Positions 1 to 5,681 are shown, numbered from the stretch's first letter. The stretch is DNA of 5,826 nt from Alphaproteobacteria bacterium (GCA_003451645.1 DMER01000055.1:1-5826); one strand, 5' to 3'. Program-made: numbers and translations. Notes: a model not told the origin generated them from the sequence alone.

Positions 1-386
1 GCGGTTGGTGTTTTGAGCTGCACCCTGTCCTTTTGGACCGCGCCGGAAATGAAGCGGAAGGCGCCCTTGGTATATTTCACCACTTGCTGACTGGGGCTGC
101 CGGGGCCCGCATAAGTGAACTCGTCCACGATCATCTCGGAATTGGGACCCATCGCCAATTTGCTGCTATCGGCAAAGGTCACCTCCAGCGCGCCATTGGC
201 GGCCGTCGCGAGTTCGGCGTCACGGTAAATCTGATCCTTCCAGGCGATTTGCGCCTGCGCCGCGCCGGGCGGTTTTTGCATGGCCGCGGGGCGCAAGCTC
301 GACGCCTGCCCCACCGCCTCAGCGGCGAGCGCAGATGGCCCGGCGGCAAGCACAGCCGCTATCACGAGACCTCGCAACAAGACCAT
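1..386 (-). CDS. Exported FecR-domain protein, N-terminal part (runs off left edge)
   Basis: The minus-strand frame opens at an ATG at 386-384 and stays open to the window edge, giving 128 complete codons. Residues 1-22 look like a Sec signal peptide (hydrophobic VIAAVLAAGPSALAA, cleavage likely after ALA-A). From about residue 48 the sequence has the FecR pattern: an initial 'IYRDAELATAANGALEVTF' strand, 'ADSSKLAMGPNSEMIVDEF', then 'KYTKGAFRFISG' and 'VQLKTPT', where family members usually go on to an IGIRGT-like motif that is cut off here. A purine-rich GGGGGA lies about 5-6 nt before the ATG. FecR domains occur in periplasmic anti-sigma sensors and also in stand-alone exported proteins. 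The direct signal peptide, with no cytoplasmic N-terminal segment, argues for the stand-alone exported type rather than a classical membrane sensor. The partner and exact role cannot be read from this fragment. Confidence 0.85.
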   Translation of the reverse strand, partial: MVLLRGLVIAAVLAAGPSALAAEAVGQASSLRPAAMQKPPGAAQAQIAWKDQIYRDAELATAANGALEVTFADSSKLAMGPNSEMIVDEFTYAGPGSPSQQVVKYTKGAFRFISGAVQKDRVQLKTPT

Positions 387-605
387 GACCGTCCCCCGAA
401 AATCGGCCGCCCCGGCGCGAACCAGTCCGCCGACAATTCGTCAGCGTACACTTGCGGCTCGCCGAAATCTCTAAACCACGGTTAACGGCGGCGAAAAAAT
501 TAGGAAAGTTACAATCTTACAACTTGTGGATTTTATCCGAGCCTGATCCGGGAGCGCCCCGATCGGCGCGCAGACCTTCGTGACAGCGGGCATCCGTCCG
601 CTGAG

Positions 606-651
606 ACCGCTTTCAGGAAAAGCGGGAACCCGTTATCCGCCTGAAAGCGGT
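606..651. repeat. Palindromic extragenic element, copy 1
   Basis: Perfect 12 bp arms ACCGCTTTCAGG (606-617) and CCTGAAAGCGGT (640-651) enclose a 22 nt centre with a smaller nested hairpin, CGGG-AA-CCCG (624-633). The core AAAAGCGGGAACCCGTT resembles the reverse complement of the core of the element at 666-715 (AAAAGTGGAGGCCGGTTTT), so the two appear to be diverged copies of one family. From memory, short elements with a 'GTGGxxxCCGGTTTT' core and AAAACGC-type arms are common between genes in Rhizobiales and related alphaproteobacteria. The hairpin could form in RNA and affect transcript ends. Confidence 0.65.
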
Positions 652-665
652 CAGCCCAAAGATTC

Positions 666-715
666 AGCGCGTTTTCGGACACAAAACCGGCCTCCACTTT
701 TGTTGAAAACGCGCT
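666..715. repeat. Palindromic extragenic element, copy 2
   Basis: Perfect 11 bp arms AGCGCGTTTTC (666-676) and GAAAACGCGCT (705-715) enclose a 28 nt centre with the core AAAACCGGCCTCCACTTTT. This is close to the dispersed alphaproteobacterial element I know from intergenic regions. It ends 36 bp before the MFS start codon and 14 bp after copy 1, so it probably sits in or next to the MFS promoter or leader. Confidence 0.75.
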
Positions 716-751
716 AGGGTGCCGCCAAAACGCAATCAAAGGGGGATCAGG

Positions 752-2401
752 ATGGCGGCTCACACCCAAACCAATGGGCGCGACTTGCGCAATGTGATTG
801 TGGCGTCGGCCGCAGGCACCGCGCTGGAGTGGTATGATTTCTTTTTGTTTGGCGCCCTTGCCACCATCCTCGCCAAGCATTTCTTCGCCAATGTGCCGGA
901 GACGCAGGCCTTTATCCTGACGCTGTTAACCTTTGCCGCAGGGTTTTTCGCAAGGCCATTTGGCGCGCTCGTCTTTGGCAAAATCGGGGATATGCATGGG
1001 CGGAAGGGGGCGTTCCTCACCACGATCTCGCTGATGGGGGTGGCGACGCTGTTGATCGGCCTTTTGCCTGATTACTCGCAAGTGGGGCTGTTGGCGCCCG
1101 CGGCGCTCGTGTTCTTGCGGATGGTGCAAGGCTTTGCTTTGGGCGGGGAATATGGGGGCGCTGCCATCTACGTGGCCGAGCACAGTGCCGCCCACCGGCG
1201 CGGCTTTGATACCAGCTGGATCCAGACCTCGGCGGCCATTGGTCTGACGCTGGCTCTCGTCGTGGTGCTGGGCTTGCGCACCTGGATGGGCGAGGCGGCC
1301 TTTGCCGATTGGGGCTGGCGCATCCCCTTCATTGGGTCGGTTCTGTTGCTCGTTGTGTCCTTGTGGATCCGGATGCGCTTAAGCGAGAGCCCGGTCTTTC
1401 AAGAGTTGCAAGCGCAAGGGCGCAATTCCAAGCGCAGCCTCGCCGACAGTTTTGCCGAATGGAGCAGTTTGAAGCTGGTGCTCCTTGCCCTCTTCGGCAT
1501 CATGATGGCGCAGGGGGTCGTCTGGTATACGGGCAATTTCTATACGCAGTTCTTCTTAGAAAAGGTCTTGAAGGTCCCTGGCGCCACAGTCACCGGGATC
1601 ATGCTCACCATCACTTTTGCTTCGATGTTCCTCTATGTGTTCTTCGGCTGGCTGTCGGACAAGGTGGGACGCAAGCCCGTGATGCTGGGCGGCATGATCT
1701 TGATGCTGGTGGCCTATTTCCCGGGCTTTCAGATGCTGACGCACTTCGCCAATCCCGGCCTGGCCGAGGCCATGCGGGCCAATCCGATCACCATCGCCGC
1801 CAATCCCGATGCGTGCTCCCTTCAGCTCGACCTAACAGGTGGCGCACGCAAATTCACCTCCGCCTGCGATGTCGCCAAATCGGCTGTCGCCTCGTTGGGC
1901 GTGTCCTATCAGACCGCATTCGCAGCCCAAGGGGCCGAGGTGCGCGTGGGCTCGGCCGTGATCATGGCGCCCTCGCTCGATGGTCTGAGCACCGGCGCGG
2001 CCAAGGCCGCGCGCGCGGCATTCGAGGGCGAGCTCAAAGCCGCCCTAGCTGCTGCCGGCTATCCGGCAGGTGCCGACATGGCGCGCTTCAATTGGTGGGG
2101 TGTGGTGGGGACCATGCTGATCTTCATTGTTGCAGCGACAGCACTCTATGGGCCGCAAGCTGCCTGCCTGGTTGAGCTATTCCCCGCGCGCATCCGCTAT
2201 ACGGCGTTGTCCTTCCCCTACCATGTCGGTACTGGGTGGTTCGGCGGCTTTCAGCCCGCCATCGGCTTTGCCATCGTGACCGCAGCGGGCGAAACCTATG
2301 CGGGGCTCTGGTATCCCTTTGTGATCACCGCCATCGCGATCGTGGTCGCCATCCTCTTCCTGCCCGAGACGCGCGGACGGGATGTGGGCGATCAGGGGTA
2401 A
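752..2401 (+). CDS. MFS transporter, metabolite:H+ symporter (MHS) family
   Basis: A 549-residue inner-membrane carrier expected to couple uptake of an organic acid, betaine or similar small metabolite to protons. The start at 752 is preferred because GGGGGATCAGG lies directly upstream; an in-frame GTG at 719 has no such signal and lies right after a repeat arm. MHS hallmarks are clear: the helix 1 motif ASAAGTALEWYDFFLFG (residues 18-34), the loop 2-3 motif GKIGDMHGRKG (76-86), RMVQGFALGGEYGGA in helix 4 (123-137), WGWRIPF (187-193), a second loop motif FGWLSDKVGRKP (298-309) and ELFPARIRYT (475-484). The protein exceeds the usual ~430-residue MHS length because of a ~115-residue non-hydrophobic insertion (about 332-447) between helices 9 and 10, probably periplasmic and carrying Cys355 and Cys372. 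I recall this insertion from a subgroup of ~550-residue MHS proteins. The substrate cannot be called. The stop codon directly abuts the convergent tRNA gene. Confidence 0.92.
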   Translation: MAAHTQTNGRDLRNVIVASAAGTALEWYDFFLFGALATILAKHFFANVPETQAFILTLLTFAAGFFARPFGALVFGKIGDMHGRKGAFLTTISLMGVATLLIGLLPDYSQVGLLAPAALVFLRMVQGFALGGEYGGAAIYVAEHSAAHRRGFDTSWIQTSAAIGLTLALVVVLGLRTWMGEAAFADWGWRIPFIGSVLLLVVSLWIRMRLSESPVFQELQAQGRNSKRSLADSFAEWSSLKLVLLALFGIMMAQGVVWYTGNFYTQFFLEKVLKVPGATVTGIMLTITFASMFLYVFFGWLSDKVGRKPVMLGGMILMLVAYFPGFQMLTHFANPGLAEAMRANPITIAANPDACSLQLDLTGGARKFTSACDVAKSAVASLGVSYQTAFAAQGAEVRVGSAVIMAPSLDGLSTGAAKAARAAFEGELKAALAAAGYPAGADMARFNWWGVVGTMLIFIVAATALYGPQAACLVELFPARIRYTALSFPYHVGTGWFGGFQPAIGFAIVTAAGETYAGLWYPFVITAIAIVVAILFLPETRGRDVGDQG

Positions 2402-2491
2402 TGGCGGACAGAGAGAGATTCGAACTCTCGGTACCCTTGCAGGTACACACGCGTTCCAGGCGTGCGCCTTAAACCACTCGGCCATCTGTCC
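2402..2491 (-). tRNA. tRNA-Ser(GGA), with encoded CCA
   Basis: On the minus strand all parts of a class II serine tRNA are present: acceptor GGACAGA/TCTGTCC (2491-2485 with 2412-2406), D arm GCCGAGTGGTTTAAGGC, anticodon stem CACGC/GCGTG around loop CTGGAAC (anticodon GGA at 2457-2455), a long variable arm with GTACC/GGTAC pairing, T arm GAGAG-TTCGAAT-CTCTC, discriminator G and encoded CCA (2404-2402). It reads UCC/UCU codons. The 3' end touches the stop codon of the convergent transporter gene, and no rho-independent terminator is visible beyond it, so maturation probably relies on nuclease trimming. Its 5' portion is repeated twice upstream (see repeat entry). Confidence 0.97.
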
Positions 2492-2670
2492 TTGCCGCAC
2501 ACGCTGGTTAGGCGCACGCTGTTTAGTCTTGGTCCGTCGCTTCGCTCCGGTGGCGCCTTAAACCACTCAGGTCTCTGTCCTTGCCGCACACGCTGGTTAG
2601 GCGCACGCTGTTTCGTCTTGGTCCGTCGCTTCGCTCCGGTGGCGCCTTAAACCACTCAAAGCTCTGTCGC
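2464..2670 (-). repeat. 89 bp tandem repeats in the tRNA-Ser leader, each carrying a 5' tRNA-Ser fragment
   Basis: The string GCGCCTTAAACCACTC (plus strand) starts at 2464 (inside the tRNA), 2553 and 2642, an exact 89 bp spacing. Units 2464-2552 and 2553-2641 differ at 5 of 89 positions; the third (2642-2670) is partial. Read in the tRNA direction, each unit holds a copy of the tRNA 5' end (acceptor 5' strand and D arm, GACAGA...GAGTGGTTTAAGGCGC) followed by a ~60 nt spacer. Four of the five differences fall in the D-stem 5' strand, so the copies keep the D loop but lose the normal D stem; they lack the anticodon, variable and T arms and cannot be tRNAs. The arrangement recalls the E. coli tyrT locus, where repeats carrying a tRNA 3' end lie downstream; here a 5' end is repeated upstream. 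Confidence 0.9.
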
Positions 2671-2693
2671 GTTTCGTAACTTTAAGGGCGCGC

Positions 2694-2721
2694 ACTATAG
2701 CGTCCGGCACACACTCATCAA
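2694..2721 (-). promoter_or_regulatory. Promoter of the tRNA-Ser transcript
   Basis: On the minus strand TTGATG (2721-2716) and TATAGT (2699-2694) are separated by 16 nt, a good sigma-70-type match. The bases just after the -10 box, GCGCGCCC, form a GC-rich discriminator, which is typical of stable-RNA promoters under stringent (ppGpp) control. The predicted transcript would start near 2687 and carry a ~195 nt leader containing the partial tRNA copies before the mature 5' end at 2491. Confidence 0.7.
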
Positions 2722-2805
2722 GCAAGAAAGCAGCACCGGCGCCAAATCGGCCTTGGCCGCCTTGCGGCAGGCACGCGCTTGCGCTAGCGTCCGGTTCAAA
2801 TTGTT

Positions 2806-2857
2806 GAATTGCTGCAGAGAATTAACCGGGCTTAACGGCTGGGTATGACAGCAATTC
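2806..2857. promoter_or_regulatory. Inverted repeat upstream of the small membrane-protein genes
   Basis: Perfect 9 bp arms GAATTGCTG (2806-2814) and CAGCAATTC (2849-2857) flank a 34 nt centre that contains TTAACCGGGCTTAA (2822-2835). The right arm ends about 31 bp before the first start codon, so it could be an operator or leader hairpin. The TTAA-N6-TTAA core resembles a CtrA-type site but has 6 rather than 7 intervening bases. The assignment is tentative. Confidence 0.35.
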
Positions 2858-2888
2858 CTCACCACTGTTGCGGGGCCGCGCAAGCGGA

Positions 2889-3176
2889 ATGGGTATGGTG
2901 ACATTGTTGTTCCGTTTTTTGAGCTTGGTTCTCATTATTTGCGGCCTGATGCTGTTGGGGGCCGATGCCGTCAGCACGCTGGAGGCGGGCGGCGTGATCA
3001 AATTGCGTTCTCTGGAGTCCGTCTGGATGCTGTTCGTGCCAGGGTCCGCGCCCAGCGCGGCTTTGCCTGGTCCGCTGGCCATGATCCTTGGCATTCCAGC
3101 TTGGGCGGTGTTGGGCCTTTTGGGTTTGCTCTTTGCCTTCTTGTTCCGGCACCGCGACGACGAGTATGATCATTAG
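2889..3176 (+). CDS. Small two-helix membrane protein of unknown function
   Basis: A 95-residue protein with two predicted membrane helices (about residues 4-26 and 64-86), a polar loop between them (LEAGGVIKLRSLESVW) and a charged tail RHRDDEYDH. The start at 2889 (ATG, MGMVTLL) is chosen over the upstream TTG at 2868; the ATG at 2895 is an equally possible start, since AAGCGGA lies at a suitable distance from it. The gene precedes a second protein of the same plan (3233-3532) and then a MOSC protein, all on the plus strand with short gaps, so the three probably form one transcription unit. I recognise the type from alphaproteobacterial genomes as uncharacterised; no catalytic motif or function can be assigned. 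Confidence 0.7.
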   Translation: MGMVTLLFRFLSLVLIICGLMLLGADAVSTLEAGGVIKLRSLESVWMLFVPGSAPSAALPGPLAMILGIPAWAVLGLLGLLFAFLFRHRDDEYDH

Positions 3177-3222
3177 GGTTTAGGCGCGGCGGAACCCGAC
3201 ATTCACATGCGGGCGGCGCCAT

Positions 3223-3227
3223 GGAGG
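3223..3227 (+). promoter_or_regulatory. Shine-Dalgarno site that decides the start at 3233
   Basis: GGAGG lies 5 nt before the ATG at 3233 and overlaps the alternative upstream ATG at 3221. This makes 3233 the likely start and shortens the protein by four residues. Confidence 0.7.
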
Positions 3228-3232
3228 CCCCG

Positions 3233-3532
3233 ATGCGGCGGCTCTTGCTCCTGATCGCTTGTTTGTTTTGGCTGGGCGCCGTTGCGGTTGCGGCGGTCGA
3301 CTTGGTGCGGGGTTACGGCGGCAGCGGTGCCTGGGTGCGCAGCGCTGGCGAGTGGTGGTATGTCCTTAGCCCCTCCACCTTGAACGGCTTGCAGGCGGGC
3401 ATTCAACGTTATGTCTCGCCCGATTTGTGGGAGCATGTAATCTCCCCTGCCCTCTTGTGGCCCGCCGTTGCAGTCCTGATCCTGAAGGGCGCGTTCTTCT
3501 GGGTTGTGTCGCGCCTGTTCCGGCGGCCGTGA
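3233..3532 (+). CDS. Small two-helix membrane protein, probable paralogue of its neighbour
   Basis: A 99-residue protein: helix 1 at about residues 3-23, a loop with VDLVRGYGG, then SPSTLNGLQAGIQRYVSPDLWEHV before helix 2 (about 72-95) and a basic tail RLFRRP. The start at 3233 is set by a strong GGAGG (3223-3227) 5 nt upstream; the ATG at 3221 overlaps that site and is unlikely to be used. The 'SPSTLNGLQ...IQRYVxPxLW' loop is what I recall as conserved in small uncharacterised membrane proteins of Rhizobiales. The plan (helix, Asp-containing turn, ~45-residue loop, helix) matches the preceding gene, which suggests an old duplication. The stop lies 1 nt before the MOSC start, implying translational coupling. 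Function unknown. Confidence 0.78.
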   Translation: MRRLLLLIACLFWLGAVAVAAVDLVRGYGGSGAWVRSAGEWWYVLSPSTLNGLQAGIQRYVSPDLWEHVISPALLWPAVAVLILKGAFFWVVSRLFRRP

Positions 3533-3533
3533 G

Positions 3534-4202
3534 ATGCGCCTCGACGAGCCGCCCTCCTTTGCGATTTTGAGCGTCAATGTGGGCCGCCCCGCTCCCTTGG
3601 GTACCTGGCAAGGCGAGGCCGTCACCAGCGCGATCCGCAAGCTGCCCGTCATGGACGCAAATATCGCCGTGTCCGCGACCAATCTGGGGGGTGACGCGCA
3701 GGCCGACCTCAGCGTGCATGGCGGCCCGGATAAGGCGCTCTATGCCTACCCTGCCCTGCACGCCGATTGGTGGGAGGCGCGCGGTGTCGCCTACCGGCCC
3801 GGTTTCATGGGCGAGAACCTGACGCTTGATGGGCCTGCGGAGGACCAGGTGCATATTGGCGATGTGTTCGCCTGGGGGCCAGAGGTCATGGTGCAGGTTT
3901 CAGAGCCTAGAGGCCCCTGTTTCAAGCTCGGCCTTCTGACCGGTCAGGCGGATGCGCCGCAGCAGATGGTGCTCTCCGGCCATTGCGGCTGGTATATGCG
4001 GGTCTTGGGCCCGGGCACTGCGCCGGTGCAGGGCAGCCTTACCTTTGTCTCCCGCGAAGCGGGCAGCCCCAGCGTGCGGGAGACCTTCCTCGCCAAGGCG
4101 CATCGCAAACTGGTCCCTGAGGCCCGGGTCCGCGCAATCATGGCCACGCCCACGCTCGGCCGCGAGTGGCGCGCCACGTTGGAGCGGGCGTTACGCTCTT
4201 AA
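3534..4202 (+). CDS. MOSC-domain protein, YiiM-like
   Basis: A 222-residue soluble protein with the MOSC fold. Family motifs are present: GDAQADLSVHGGPDKALYAYP (residues 53-73), FMGENLTLDG (91-100), IGDVFAWG (108-115) and VSEPRGPCFKL (122-132), with Cys129 the conserved cysteine expected to bind molybdenum or the cofactor sulfur. E. coli YiiM (224 residues) has the same order of motifs and is linked to molybdenum-cofactor-dependent resistance to 6-N-hydroxylaminopurine; the reaction here is inferred from that family. ATG 3534 follows the upstream stop by 1 nt, so coupling is likely; a GTG-type start at 3504 would overlap the previous gene by 29 nt and is rejected. From codon 140 to at least codon 187 the sequence is duplicated at 5682-5826 with 97% identity, so this gene may be a hybrid whose 3' third arrived with the downstream insert. 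The reading frame is intact. Confidence 0.9.
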   Translation: MRLDEPPSFAILSVNVGRPAPLGTWQGEAVTSAIRKLPVMDANIAVSATNLGGDAQADLSVHGGPDKALYAYPALHADWWEARGVAYRPGFMGENLTLDGPAEDQVHIGDVFAWGPEVMVQVSEPRGPCFKLGLLTGQADAPQQMVLSGHCGWYMRVLGPGTAPVQGSLTFVSREAGSPSVRETFLAKAHRKLVPEARVRAIMATPTLGREWRATLERALRS

Positions 4203-4251
4203 TGCGAGGCATCTCAACAGTGGCGAAAGTCAGGCCAGCTCATAGCGACTA

Positions 4252-5475
4252 CTAGCCATTGCCCTGCAAGACATTTCTCAGCCTAGCAAGGTAGTTGGTA
4301 AGCCTAGCACCGAGCGGGGCATCACCGATCCTATTCAGAAACTCGTGCATTTCGTCTTCAGCAAGGGCAGCGCTCGCCGCCATCAGTATGCGTTGCCTGA
4401 CTGCGACGTATTCTTCGGTGTTTGCCAGTCGTTGCATGATAAGAGCCTTGCCAGAGTCGAGACGCAGAACACAAATCGTGGTCGTAAAAATTTCAACGTC
4501 ACGCAAGTCTTTAGTACCAGGTCTATTGTTTAACTTAGGCGGAAACAATCTACACACTGACTGGTCAATGTCTTCGATAGTCGAAGCGGCAATGTAGTCG
4601 GGATGGACAGCGCGAGGATACGTTTTCGCGATCTCTGTGATTGCCTGGAGCGCATTGACGATCTGACCGGAACGCTCACCTGCACCTCCCTTTAGGATCC
4701 CAACAAGTCGCGGCATGGCAATTGGCCCAAGCGCGGCAGCCCTGAGGTGTGTGGACGATAAACTGTCAATTGCGTCGTTCAGGTCTCGGCTTACCCGCTT
4801 TCGGAGTCCGAACACAACCGTCAGAACCAGACCGCCAAATAGCAATTGAAGCAATCCGACAGCGATCCCATCCGTCTCGCCGGTGCTCACGATAACGCTC
4901 TCAAACGCCGCTCGATTGAGAAGTTCGTCGCCCATCGGTAAATTTCTGATTAAAGCCTCAACAGTATACAGTGACCAAGATTGCAGTTCAGACAGTCGCT
5001 GGGCTTCGGCGCTTATTGCCGCCCCATCCTTTAGCAAGCCGAGCGCTTGCCCAATGCCCGTAGGGTCAACTTTGACGCGATAGTCGAGCAGCAGCCCGTT
5101 AAGCGATTGCAAGAGCAGCGGCGTCAACACAAACATCGCCACACAGATCAAAATGATCTCATCGCGCAAATCAGGATTTGTTGCGTCGTAGTCTCGAGGG
5201 GCTTCGACACCAAGCATCACGCGGCGCCTGCGCGAGAGTTCGAAAAACCAATAGACAATGGATGAAACAACAGCCGCCAACCCCAAAGACAACACGGCTG
5301 CTGCCGCTAACTTGTCGACAGCGCCCAAAAGGAAACCGGCCACACTAAGGGCCAGGAGTGGCAAGACCAAAACCAAATAACGCGCCCAGGGATTTATGAT
5401 TTCAAATCCCAGAGCCAAACCTAAAAGCCGCACCCACTTCGGCTGCTTCGATTCCCAATTTGGCAATCCGTCCAT
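4252..5475 (-). CDS. Unrecognised four-helix membrane protein with cytoplasmic C-terminal domain
   Basis: A 407-residue protein. ATG 5475-5473 is preceded by GAGGAG 8-9 nt upstream. Predicted helices lie at about residues 32-52, 57-79, 105-130 and 204-224. Basic clusters SRRRR (81-85) and RKRVSR (225-230) follow helices 2 and 4, so by the positive-inside rule both ends are cytoplasmic and residues ~131-203 form an external loop. The C-terminal ~180 residues are soluble and largely helical; ALGPIAMPRLVGIL and IVNALQAITEIAKTY faintly suggest HEAT-like repeats, but this is only an impression. I see no enzyme motif and do not recognise the family. Sampled lines run at about 47-60% GC, below the ~70% seen in the MOSC gene. 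It lies alone, convergent with the MOSC gene (49 bp gap, no clear terminator), between two copies of the MOSC 3' region, and is therefore probably acquired cargo. Confidence 0.85.
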   Translation of the reverse strand: MDGLPNWESKQPKWVRLLGLALGFEIINPWARYLVLVLPLLALSVAGFLLGAVDKLAAAAVLSLGLAAVVSSIVYWFFELSRRRRVMLGVEAPRDYDATNPDLRDEIILICVAMFVLTPLLLQSLNGLLLDYRVKVDPTGIGQALGLLKDGAAISAEAQRLSELQSWSLYTVEALIRNLPMGDELLNRAAFESVIVSTGETDGIAVGLLQLLFGGLVLTVVFGLRKRVSRDLNDAIDSLSSTHLRAAALGPIAMPRLVGILKGGAGERSGQIVNALQAITEIAKTYPRAVHPDYIAASTIEDIDQSVCRLFPPKLNNRPGTKDLRDVEIFTTTICVLRLDSGKALIMQRLANTEEYVAVRQRILMAASAALAEDEMHEFLNRIGDAPLGARLTNYLARLRNVLQGNG

Positions 5476-5561
5476 AGCTCATGCTCCTCGCTGAACTTGA
5501 CGGACTGTCTTCGATCCGCAGCCACGCTTTCAAGACGACAAGTTGAACATAGCTTTGTTTT

Positions 5562-5589
5562 ATGACGGCTGTTGTTTTCTTGCCGTCAT
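5562..5589. repeat. 8 bp inverted repeat upstream of the membrane-protein gene
   Basis: ATGACGGC (5562-5569) and GCCGTCAT (5582-5589) are perfect arms around a 12 nt AT-rich loop, about 90 bp upstream of the minus-strand start. The position suits an operator. No U-run follows on either strand strong enough to call a terminator. Confidence 0.4.
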
Positions 5590-5633
5590 TGTTTCAGCTT
5601 TGTCGCAGAATTTATCGGCGAGAGGGAGGATCA

Positions 5634-5663
5634 ATCGAGCGCCAATTCAATTGGCAGCTCGAT
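5634..5663. repeat. 30 bp near-perfect palindrome next to the repeat junction
   Basis: ATCGAGC-GCCAATT-C-AATTGGC-A-GCTCGAT: 14 bp arms (5634-5647 and 5649-5663) around a single central base, with one unpaired A at 5656. It ends 18 bp before the abrupt start of the MOSC copy at 5682. Such a compact palindrome could be a dimeric protein-binding site or a recombination-related site at the edge of the acquired segment. Confidence 0.6.
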
Positions 5664-5681
5664 ACGCCATGTAGGCAAGAC

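Larger units (their letters stand above)
387..751. other. Intergenic region between divergent fecR-like and MFS genes
   Basis: No gene is supported in these 365 bases; the open frames that overlap it have no start signal or homology I recognise. It should hold the promoters of both divergent genes, but I see no convincing -35/-10 pair for either. It contains two palindromic repeat elements (606-651 and 666-715) and a near-palindrome around 472-485, reading TTAACCGTGGTTTA on the minus strand. Confidence 0.6.
5476..5681. other. AT-richer spacer between the membrane-protein gene and the MOSC repeat
   Basis: About 206 bp that should hold the promoter of the minus-strand membrane-protein gene; no clear -35/-10 pair is visible. 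It contains inverted repeats at 5562-5589 and 5634-5663 and a strong Shine-Dalgarno-like GAGGGAGGA (5622-5630) not followed by a standard start codon at normal distance. A frame open from ATG 5562 runs through it into the MOSC fragment. Confidence 0.6.

Noticed and set aside
33..485. 150-codon plus-strand frame at the left edge
   Set aside because: It is antisense to the FecR-domain gene, whose signal peptide and domain motifs are clear; the plus frame gives an Arg/His/Gly-rich product without motifs.
533..880. 115-codon minus-strand frame over the palindromic elements
   Set aside because: It spans two extragenic repeats and the MFS start region and has no ribosome site or recognisable domain.
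1309..2175. 288-codon plus-strand frame inside the transporter
   Set aside because: It lies wholly within the MFS gene in another frame, its translation is rich in Arg, His and Gly as expected for a GC-rich shadow, and it shows no family motifs.
2392..2589. Minus-strand 65-codon frame across the tRNA
   Set aside because: It is mostly tRNA-Ser and its leader repeats read as protein; frames of this kind over tRNA-Ser are a well-known false gene call. The same applies to the minus frame 2177-2500 and the plus frame 2462-2650.
3203..3854. Long minus-strand frames opposite the small membrane and MOSC genes
   Set aside because: They are antisense shadows; the plus-strand genes have membrane helices, MOSC motifs, a good GGAGG site and coupled spacing.
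5562..5589. Rho-independent terminator at the 8 bp inverted repeat
   Set aside because: The stem is short with a 12 nt loop, and no run of U follows on either strand.
5669..5674. ATG immediately followed by TAG (start-stop element)
   Set aside because: It lies 38 nt from the Shine-Dalgarno-like site and has no supporting context; most likely chance.
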